Positions 6,868-12,820 of a stretch of 12,820 nt of DNA are shown here, piece by piece; positions within the stretch are counted from its first letter, which is position 1; each line of letters opens with the position of its first letter. The notes beneath the pieces are model-generated. The model had not been told where the DNA came from, did not search any database, and saw only the letters and a list, made by a program, of their open reading frames with translations. The stretch is from Desulfovibrio sp. (lineage in GTDB: Bacteria > Desulfobacterota > Desulfovibrionia > Desulfovibrionales > Desulfovibrionaceae), in the NCBI GenBank assembly GCA_031275955.1, contig JAISNZ010000148.1, positions 1 to 12,820 on the forward strand, written 5' to 3'. The translations under genes were made by a program, and so were the position numbers.

Positions 6868-9029
6868 TGCGCAAGGCCGGAGGACGATTTCTGCGCCCTC
6901 CCGCCGACATTTGCTTTTTCCGAACCGAAAAAATACACGCGATGTCCCACTTCCCTCCTGCCCCTAAAACACTCTTCCAGTCCCTTCTTCCGGGTCTGGC
7001 GATGTTCGGTTTTTTTCTCCTGTATTCCCCAACAGGATTCGCCCCCCAGACCGCCCGGGCCGGTGAACCCGCCAACGCATCCTGGCGGGCCGTCCTGACA
7101 GGACATGACGCCTCGCCTCCTCTTATGCTGGCGGTGGATAAGTCCTCGCAACGCCTGTATCTGGTGGCGGGGGACGTGCCTCTGCGCATTGCCGTCAGTT
7201 ATGCCTGCACCACCGGACAGGTGCCGGGCGACAAATGGGCGCAGGGCGATCTAAAGACTCCGGAAGGGATCTATTTTATCGTCAATCGCCTGTCTTCCGG
7301 CCTTGATTACACCCTGTACGGCAACGAAGCCTATACGCTCAATTATCCCAACCCTGTGGACAAATTGCGGCGGAAAACAGGGTACGGCATCTGGCTTCAC
7401 GGCCGGGGAGAGAGGATTTCCCCCCTGCAGACCCAGGGCTGCATAGCCCTGAACAATGAGGATCTCGCCGGTTTGGGTGAATTCCTTCAACCCGGAACCC
7501 CCGTGACCCTGACCGAAACATACCACCAGAGAGAGACCGCCCCCCCGCAGGATACCTCCACCGTCAATACCCTGAAGCAGCAGGTTGTGGACTGGGCCGG
7601 GGCCTGGAGTTCCCGTTCCCCGAAGCTCTTTGATTTTTATGACGAAGACGCCTACTCAATTGCTCAGGAGGAACCCTTTGCCCTTTTTCGGAAACAAAAG
7701 GAGCGGCTGTTCCGGACTCTGCCCTGGATCAAGACCACGGTGCGCGACACTCAGGTGCTGCCCGGTCCCGGTTACTGGGTGACCTGGTTTTTTCAGGACT
7801 ACAGCGCCCCCAACCTGTCCACCCAGGGGGTCCGCCGTCTGTACTGGCAGCAAAATGAGGCGGGACAATTCAAAATTGTGGGCATGGAGTGGATTCCCGG
7901 CACGACCACAAGCCTGCTTATGGCCGAAAAGTCCTTTCCCGCCGGTAAGGGACAAATCGACGGGCGCTGGGAAGGCGGCGGGCAACCCATCAGCGAGGAA
8001 CAGGCTGTGCCCCTGCCCGAAGCCCTGGCAGCGGCTGAACGCGGCAGGACGATCGCGGCGAACGCGGTTGCGGCTGCAGAGGTCGACAACACCCTGACTC
8101 CAGAAGAGCGCGTCATCATGCCCGGCCCGGACGCCGAGCCCACCGCCTCCGCAGCCCAAATTCCTCCGGAAGCCGGGGCCGCCCCCCGGCTTCCCGCGCA
8201 AACAACCGCAAACACGGAGGACGGCAATCCCCCTCCCCTGGATCATGTGGAGGATCCACGCCTGGGCAAAATGGCCGAACCTCCTCAAGCGGCCGCCTTA
8301 CGTGCCGAGTTCACGGCCGCAAATCCAGGTTATCCGCAAGAACAGGCGGCCCCGGATCCCAGTGAACCGTCCCCGGCAGACTCTTCCCCCCCGGATCCAG
8401 GCCTGCCCCCCGCACTGCCTGCCCAACGTCTGGCCGCCTATACCCCTTCGGACTCAGCCGCTCCTCAGGCCGCCGCATCCCCTCCCGCCCTTTCCTCTCC
8501 GGCGCTGTCTGTCCGGAGGATGCCCCACGCGAAAAATCAGGCGGCCCCTTCTCCCCCTCCCGAAATACCCGGCGGATCCCAGAAGAAAAAAGAAGAGAAG
8601 GCCGCCGACCCTCCGGCAGACCCGGGGCAAAAAACCGCGGAGCCTTCTGCCGCTGCCCTGGAAGGACCCTCCGCCCAGGCTGTGGAGGCCCTTATCCGGG
8701 AAAGGGTTGAAAACTGGCGCAAGGCATGGCAACATGGGGATCTGGATCAGTACTGCCGATTTTATGCTCCCCTGGCTATACAGGACAAAAGGACCAGTGC
8801 CGAAGCCATCCGCCGGCATAAACAAACCCTGTGGAGCCGGGCGGCCCCGGCAAAAGTGGACCTGACGGACATTCGTATCGTTTGTGACGGCAACACGGCC
8901 ACAGTGGTCATGCGCCAGCAATACGCCGACTCCCGGAGCAGAGGCGACAGCGGGATCAAAACCCTGGTCTGGAAACAAACCGGCCACGGCTGGCTCATCA
9001 TTGAAGAAAGGTGGAACCCGGAGCCCTGA
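6867..9029 (+). CDS. L,D-transpeptidase (YkuD fold) with two NTF2-like domains
   Basis: A 720-residue envelope enzyme expected to cross-link or modify peptidoglycan stem peptides, or anchor a protein to them. Residues 36-65 form a signal sequence (LLPGLAMFGFFLLYSPTGFA, cleavage after Ala65 of ARA). Residues ~86-218 are the YkuD domain with His178 in WLHGRG and catalytic Cys192 in TQGCIAL; the Arg common after this Cys in SHGCIRL-type enzymes is Ala here. Residues ~233-345 are an NTF2-like (SnoaL-type) domain starting VNTLKQQVVDWAGAW. Residues ~350-600 are a Pro/Ala-rich linker. Residues ~604-720 are a second NTF2-like domain (VEALIRERVENWRKAW to WLIIEERWNP). The start at 6867 is favoured by AGGA seven bases upstream and the one-base overlap with pyrE. 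ATG 6942 has no ribosome binding site but gives a more usual signal peptide length; it is a real alternative. Confidence 0.88.
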   Translation: MRKAGGRFLRPPADICFFRTEKIHAMSHFPPAPKTLFQSLLPGLAMFGFFLLYSPTGFAPQTARAGEPANASWRAVLTGHDASPPLMLAVDKSSQRLYLVAGDVPLRIAVSYACTTGQVPGDKWAQGDLKTPEGIYFIVNRLSSGLDYTLYGNEAYTLNYPNPVDKLRRKTGYGIWLHGRGERISPLQTQGCIALNNEDLAGLGEFLQPGTPVTLTETYHQRETAPPQDTSTVNTLKQQVVDWAGAWSSRSPKLFDFYDEDAYSIAQEEPFALFRKQKERLFRTLPWIKTTVRDTQVLPGPGYWVTWFFQDYSAPNLSTQGVRRLYWQQNEAGQFKIVGMEWIPGTTTSLLMAEKSFPAGKGQIDGRWEGGGQPISEEQAVPLPEALAAAERGRTIAANAVAAAEVDNTLTPEERVIMPGPDAEPTASAAQIPPEAGAAPRLPAQTTANTEDGNPPPLDHVEDPRLGKMAEPPQAAALRAEFTAANPGYPQEQAAPDPSEPSPADSSPPDPGLPPALPAQRLAAYTPSDSAAPQAAASPPALSSPALSVRRMPHAKNQAAPSPPPEIPGGSQKKKEEKAADPPADPGQKTAEPSAAALEGPSAQAVEALIRERVENWRKAWQHGDLDQYCRFYAPLAIQDKRTSAEAIRRHKQTLWSRAAPAKVDLTDIRIVCDGNTATVVMRQQYADSRSRGDSGIKTLVWKQTGHGWLIIEERWNPEP

Positions 9030-9868
9030 TGAAGCAGATTATAAAAAGGCGGACTCATTACAGCGTCATGCTCATGCGCGACGACCGCGAAGTTCGCAGC
9101 TTCAGAATCAAGAGCGGAATCCTGCGCTTCCTGATAATTCTCTTCCTGCTCCTGCTCGCGACCGGCGGGACGGGCATCGGCATAGGCGTTTACTATTGGA
9201 AACAGATTGCCCTCCTTCTTCCCCGCTATGAGGAAAGCCAACGCGCCCTGGCCGATACCCGGATTGAGCTGATGGAACTGCGCAGCTTCAAGGCTGTGGC
9301 CATGGCACAAAATAACGGGACCCAACCCCTGGCCCAGAACGAAGAAGTGGAAACCGCGGAACCCGCCCGCTCCGTACCGGCCACCGCCGTTGCCAACGCC
9401 ACGGCCCTTGCGCCGGCCGCCGACAACGCCACCCTGACGACAGCCCCCGCTGACGACAGTGCCGGGTTGACGGCCTTTCTTTCGCCCCTTGCCGCTTCCG
9501 CCCTGCCTCAAATTTCCGATGAGAACTGCCCCATCCGCATTAACGACTTCTCCGCGCAGGCCCTGAACAATCAGTCCCTGCGCATCCGCTACAACCTTTC
9601 CGTGCCTGACGGAGGCGCGGAAGGAAGGCCCGTCTCCGGCCTGACCCGCTATGTCGCCGTCCTTGCCGACGGATCCCGTCTGGATTTGCTTCCTAACAAT
9701 CCCGGCAGTTCCCGCTTCTCCATCAATTATATGAAGCCCATTTCCACGAGCGTGCGGCTTCCCCAGGGGCATCTGGTCCCTGAAATCCGGGGCGTGAATG
9801 TCCTTGTTGAAACAATGGACGGCACACTTTACGGCCAGAACTACGCGTTTCCCTCCGGATCTCCCTGA
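9029..9868 (+). CDS. Single-pass membrane protein of unknown function
   Basis: A 279-residue protein that I cannot assign. A basic N-terminus (YSVMLMRDDREVRSFRIKSG, residues 11-30) precedes one strong membrane segment at 31-57 (ILRFLIILFLLLLATGG...). Residues 65-90 may form a short coiled coil. Residues ~91-160 are Ala/Thr/Pro-rich and probably disordered. Residues ~165-274 look like a beta-rich domain (RINDFSAQALNNQSLRIRYN, then RYVAVLADGSRLDLLP). The membrane-proximal N-terminus recalls that of membrane-anchored M23 peptidases, but no zinc-binding motif is present. The body should face the periplasm. The start overlaps the transpeptidase stop (ATGA), with GGAG five bases upstream, so the two are probably made together and may work on the same envelope process. 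It is the last gene before the terminator. Confidence 0.85.
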   Translation: MKQIIKRRTHYSVMLMRDDREVRSFRIKSGILRFLIILFLLLLATGGTGIGIGVYYWKQIALLLPRYEESQRALADTRIELMELRSFKAVAMAQNNGTQPLAQNEEVETAEPARSVPATAVANATALAPAADNATLTTAPADDSAGLTAFLSPLAASALPQISDENCPIRINDFSAQALNNQSLRIRYNLSVPDGGAEGRPVSGLTRYVAVLADGSRLDLLPNNPGSSRFSINYMKPISTSVRLPQGHLVPEIRGVNVLVETMDGTLYGQNYAFPSGSP

Positions 9869-9876
9869 AGGGAACG

Positions 9877-9925
9877 CTGATGTATCTTCTTGAGGGGGCG
9901 GCGCCCCAACACATCAGTATTTTCT
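9877..9925 (+). terminator. Intrinsic terminator of the fmdB-purB-pyrE-ldt operon
   Basis: CTGATGT (9877-9883) pairs with ACATCAG (9911-9917), and an inner stem GGGGC (9895-9899) pairs with GCCCC (9903-9907). TATTTTCT (9918-9925) follows directly. It starts eight bases after the stop of the membrane protein gene. Confidence 0.72.
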
Positions 9926-9953
9926 GAGAGATCTCTTTCCCGCCAGGAAAAAC

Positions 9954-11669
9954 ATGACCGAGAGCAAGAACGCCACCCCGACGGATGAAGCATCCGCCTC
10001 AGCGGGTAAAGATTTTATCCGGATCAAGGTCAAAAACGATCTTGATACAGGGCGTCTCCGCGACGGTTCCCTGCAAACCCGTTTTCCCCCGGAACCCAAC
10101 GGCTACCTCCACCTGGGGCACGCCAAGTCCATCTGCCTGAATTTCGGGCTGGCCGAGGAGTTCGGGGGGCGGTGCAACCTACGCTTTGATGACACCAATC
10201 CCCTCAAGGAAAACCAGGAATATGTAGACGCCATCCGGGCGGATGTGCGCTGGCTGGGCTTTGACTGGGAAGACAGAGAATATTACGCCTCCGACTATTT
10301 TGAACAGCTCTGTATTCTCGCGGAAAAACTCATTGTCCTGGGCAAGGCGTATGTGGACAGCCAAACAGCCGAAGAAATCCACAACAACCGGGGAACCCTG
10401 ACCCGCCCCGGCCTCAACAGTCCCTTTCGCAACCGAGGCACGGAAGAAAATCTCGATCTTTTCCGACGCATGAAGGCCGGGGAATTTCCCGACGGAGCCC
10501 ATGTCCTGCGCGCCAAAATCGACATGGCCTCGCCCAACGTCATCATGCGCGATCCCATCCTCTACCGCATCCGCCACGCCGAGCATCACCGGACCAGGAA
10601 CCGGTGGTGCATCTATCCCATGTATGACTTTACCCATTGCATTTCCGATTCTCTGGAAAAAGTCACCCACTCCCTCTGTACTCTGGAATTCGTCAACAAC
10701 CGGGAACTCTATGACTGGATTCTGGAAACTCTGGACCTTTTCCGTTCCGAACAGACAGAATTCGCCCGCCTGAGCATCACCCGCACCGTCCTTTCCAAGC
10801 GCAAGCTCATCCAACTGGTGACCGAGGGCCATGTCTCAGGATGGGACGATCCCCGGATGCCCACTCTTTCCGGCTTGCGCCGCCGGGGCGTCCCGGCGGA
10901 AGCCATCCGCGAATTCTGCGCCCGCATCGGCATAGCCCGCGCCGATAATATCGTGGACTACGGCTTTTTCGAATTCTGCATCCGGGAAATCCTCAACGCC
11001 ACGGCAAAGCGGGCCATGGCCGTACTCGATCCCCTGAAGATCATTCTGGAAAACTATCCGGAAGATCGCATCGAATGGTTTGATCTGCCCTTTTTCCCGG
11101 ATGAACCGGAAAAAGGCGCGCAGTCCCTGCCCTTCTCCCGTGAAATCTGGATTGAACGAAGCGATTTCCGCGAGGACGCCCCGGAGAAATTCTTTCGTCT
11201 GGCCCCGGGACGCGAGGTTCGTCTTCGCTATGCCTACTACATTACCTGCAAAGAAGTCCGCAAGGACTCAACCGGCCGGATTGACTCTCTTGTCTGCGTC
11301 TACGATCCTCAGAGCCGGGGCGGCGGTTCCCCTGACAGGCGCAAGGTCCGGGGCACCCTGCACTGGGTTTCCATCGCCCATGCCGTGCCCGCCGCCGTGC
11401 GCCTTTATGACTCCCTTTTCCTCCAGGACGATCCTGAAAATATCCCCGCAGGCAAAACCTTCCTGGACACCCTTAACCCCAACTCCCTCCGGACCGTCGC
11501 CGCCCGCATCGATCCCGGCATCGCCTCCCTTCCCCCTGGGGAGCGGGTCCAGTTTGAGCGCCTGGGCTATTTCTGCGTCGATCCGGAATCCACTCCCGCG
11601 CATCCAGTCTTCAACCGCATCGTCACCCTCAAAGATACCTGGGCCAAGCTGGAACAAAGGCGCTCCTGA
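9954..11669 (+). CDS. glnS: Glutaminyl-tRNA synthetase
   Basis: Charges tRNA-Gln directly with glutamine using ATP; cytoplasmic class I synthetase. At 571 residues it is slightly longer than the E. coli enzyme, mainly from a ~20-residue Ser/Ala-rich N-terminal extension. The first ATP motif is PPEPNGYLHLGH (HIGH box, residues 53-56). The second is VLSKRKL (KMSKS box, residues 279-285). The acceptor-binding part has RFDDTNPLKENQEYVDAI and YPMYDFTHCISDSLE, both standard for GlnRS and distinguishing it from GluRS. The C-terminal anticodon-binding beta barrels are complete. AGGA lies just before the ATG at 9954. cheZ follows after 48 bases with no terminator between, so the two may share a transcript. 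Confidence 0.97.
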   Translation: MTESKNATPTDEASASAGKDFIRIKVKNDLDTGRLRDGSLQTRFPPEPNGYLHLGHAKSICLNFGLAEEFGGRCNLRFDDTNPLKENQEYVDAIRADVRWLGFDWEDREYYASDYFEQLCILAEKLIVLGKAYVDSQTAEEIHNNRGTLTRPGLNSPFRNRGTEENLDLFRRMKAGEFPDGAHVLRAKIDMASPNVIMRDPILYRIRHAEHHRTRNRWCIYPMYDFTHCISDSLEKVTHSLCTLEFVNNRELYDWILETLDLFRSEQTEFARLSITRTVLSKRKLIQLVTEGHVSGWDDPRMPTLSGLRRRGVPAEAIREFCARIGIARADNIVDYGFFEFCIREILNATAKRAMAVLDPLKIILENYPEDRIEWFDLPFFPDEPEKGAQSLPFSREIWIERSDFREDAPEKFFRLAPGREVRLRYAYYITCKEVRKDSTGRIDSLVCVYDPQSRGGGSPDRRKVRGTLHWVSIAHAVPAAVRLYDSLFLQDDPENIPAGKTFLDTLNPNSLRTVAARIDPGIASLPPGERVQFERLGYFCVDPESTPAHPVFNRIVTLKDTWAKLEQRRS

Positions 11670-11717
11670 ACGCGGTTCCGCGGCAGGAAGACGCCTTTCC
11701 CCACTTCAGGAGGCAAC

Positions 11718-12461
11718 ATGGTTTCTCAGGAAGAAAATCTGGAGAAAATTTTCTCCCGCATAGCCGACCAAATCGCTGATTCCCTCAAACAGGCCGTTTT
11801 CGACGTCGTCAAACGGGAACTTTCCTCTTCCCTGACGGCGGCTTCCCTGGAAAGCGAATTCTACCGCAGCCTGAATGAGGAGATGCGACTCGGCCTGCGG
11901 GGGATCTACCAGGAAATCGCCTCGGCCTCCGCGGGCGAAGAACCGGACGCCGGCGCGCGAAATACGCAAAGACTATTTCACGACGCCACGCAGCAGATTG
12001 ACGAAATCATGCAGACCACCCTCGAAGCCACGAACTCCATTTTGGAATCAGCGGAAAAACTCCTGCAACAACAGGAAGAAGCGGGAAACCTCATTGCCGC
12101 CCTTACCTCGGGTCCCCTCGGCGAAAGGAGGGAACTTGTCCGCCTGGATTCCCTGAACAACGCCCTGGAATCCGGCCTGACGGACATCATCACATCCCTC
12201 AGCTTCCAGGATCTAACCGGGCAACGCCTGAAAAAGGTGGTGGCCGCCATCACCTCCATCCGGGAAACGGTTTTTGATCTCTACATGTCGACGGGGCTGA
12301 TGCTGAAAAATAGGGAAGAAGCGCCGGAGAGGGATATTACGGTCATTGCCGCGGAAAGCCGGCGCATGGTGCAGGAAATCAAAAATTCCGAACTCAAGGG
12401 ACCATCCCGCGACACCAGCCAGAAAGATGTGGATGACCTTATGTCAAGCCTGGGACTGTAG
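11718..12461 (+). CDS. cheZ: Protein phosphatase CheZ
   Basis: Speeds dephosphorylation of CheY-P and so resets the flagellar motor signal; cytoplasmic, expected to be a long helical-hairpin dimer. At 247 residues it is slightly longer than the 214-residue E. coli protein. The catalytic segment SFQDLTGQRLKKVV has Asp165 and Gln169, equivalent to the D-x-x-x-Q pair of CheZ. The C-terminus VDDLMSSLGL matches the CheY-binding tail of the family, separated from the helices by a flexible stretch (residues ~200-234). Nearly all of residues 1-195 is predicted helical. AGGAGG precedes the ATG at ideal spacing. No other chemotaxis gene is visible; it follows glnS. Confidence 0.92.
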   Translation: MVSQEENLEKIFSRIADQIADSLKQAVFDVVKRELSSSLTAASLESEFYRSLNEEMRLGLRGIYQEIASASAGEEPDAGARNTQRLFHDATQQIDEIMQTTLEATNSILESAEKLLQQQEEAGNLIAALTSGPLGERRELVRLDSLNNALESGLTDIITSLSFQDLTGQRLKKVVAAITSIRETVFDLYMSTGLMLKNREEAPERDITVIAAESRRMVQEIKNSELKGPSRDTSQKDVDDLMSSLGL

Positions 12462-12713
12462 CCGCATTGCTTTTCCCCAAAGCGGTTCTGCTTTGCCCGC
12501 CATGAAGCGGCATGCTCAAAGGAAGGACTGTTGAACTTAGGATCCGCCCCAGACCCCGTTGAGGGAAGGGTCCCCCCAGACCACCTCATTTCGGATCCCT
12601 TGCAATATGTAATGGGGGCGCAGGTCACGTCCCTGCCGGGGGGAATTCAGGTAATACGGCAGCGTTCCCCATAGGGATGCGCCGGGGCAGCCGGACGCAG
12701 ACAGGGCAATCGA
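12462..12713. other. Mostly gene-free region after cheZ
   Basis: No confident gene. A 6-bp hairpin CAAAGC (12478-12483) with GCTTTG (12490-12495) lies 17 bases after the cheZ stop but has no T-tract, so it is a weak terminator at best. GGATCC at 12540-12545 recurs at 12594-12599, and CCCCAGACC occurs twice (12547-12555, 12574-12582). None of these is large enough to define an element. Confidence 0.45.
12531..12674 (+). pseudogene. Possible TTG-started 47-residue frame, PrmC-like scrap
   Basis: AAGGAAGG (12518-12526 area) stands just before a TTG at 12531 that opens a 47-codon frame ending at TAG 12672-12674. Its middle, SDPLQYVMGAQV, resembles the PLQYILGEQ-type segment in the N-terminal part of PrmC (release factor glutamine methyltransferase), but the catalytic NPPY region is absent. 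It may be a decayed fragment, a short real gene or chance. A minus-strand frame (12537-12722) competes over the same bases. Confidence 0.2.
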
Positions 12714-12820
12714 ATGAATCAACGGAGTTCAGCGGCCAAGGCTGAGGCTAAAAATTCATCGTCCCACCCGGCACGTTTCCGTCTGACCCGCATGCTTTTC
12801 TTTCCTGCCATAGATTTCAG
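12714..12820 (+). CDS. Possible 5' end of a further gene (runs off window)
   Basis: An ATG at 12714 opens a plus-strand frame that stays open to the window end (35 codons). It begins MNQRSSAAKAEAKNSSSHPA and continues with a basic then hydrophobic stretch RFRLTRMLFFPAIDF. The upstream AGGG is only a weak ribosome binding site. A second in-frame ATG at 12792 is also possible. Too little is visible to assign a family. Confidence 0.3.
   Translation, partial: MNQRSSAAKAEAKNSSSHPARFRLTRMLFFPAIDF

Noticed and set aside
11670..11690. CGCGGTTCCGCGG after glnS as a terminator
   Set aside because: Stem of four to five pairs with a minimal loop and no T-tract; glnS and cheZ may be co-transcribed.
12537..12722. 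Minus-strand 61-codon frame near the window end
   Set aside because: No recognisable motif, no clear ribosome binding site, and it competes with an equally weak plus-strand frame.

Overview
The window is about 60% G+C chromosomal DNA. It looks like a sulfate-reducing deltaproteobacterium of the Desulfovibrio group (Desulfovibrionales). That placement is an inference. It rests on the combination of a long-form phosphate acetyltransferase, a purB-pyrE pair followed by a large L,D-transpeptidase, a tiny basic MAHKKIERHK protein, a glutaminyl-tRNA synthetase and a CheZ homologue. I see no tRNA or rRNA gene, no CRISPR array and no intact insertion sequence.

Left part, 1-2600: the window opens inside pta (plus strand), whose 5' part lies outside. 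A gene-free stretch of almost 400 bases follows, then gap (glyceraldehyde-3-phosphate dehydrogenase) on the minus strand, with a strong hairpin just past its stop. pta and gap converge. The gap leader carries a large interrupted inverted repeat.

Middle part, 2600-4640: a minus-strand gene encodes an exported ankyrin-repeat protein whose C-terminal half holds two copies of an unfamiliar ~46-residue motif. It diverges from a 36-residue, very basic plus-strand protein that has a near-consensus promoter, a perfect 11-bp tandem repeat abutting the -35 box, a strong ribosome binding site and an intrinsic terminator.

Right part, 4640-9930: a tightly packed plus-strand operon runs FmdB-type zinc ribbon protein - purB - pyrE - L,D-transpeptidase - single-pass membrane protein. 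The last four genes overlap by 1-4 bases at each junction, so they are probably translationally coupled, and the operon ends in an intrinsic terminator. It joins purine and pyrimidine synthesis (PurB, PyrE) to two envelope proteins. The transpeptidase has two NTF2-like domains separated by a long Pro/Ala-rich linker.

End, 9930-12820: glnS and cheZ (CheY-P phosphatase) follow on the plus strand. The last ~360 bases hold only weak candidates: a short TTG-initiated frame resembling a scrap of PrmC, and the possible 5' end of another gene running off the window.

Most of the window is ordinary housekeeping. The parts that merit a second look are the ankyrin protein with its duplicated tail motif, the mini-gene with its tandem-repeat promoter, the two-NTF2 transpeptidase with its coupled membrane partner, and the gap leader inverted repeat.
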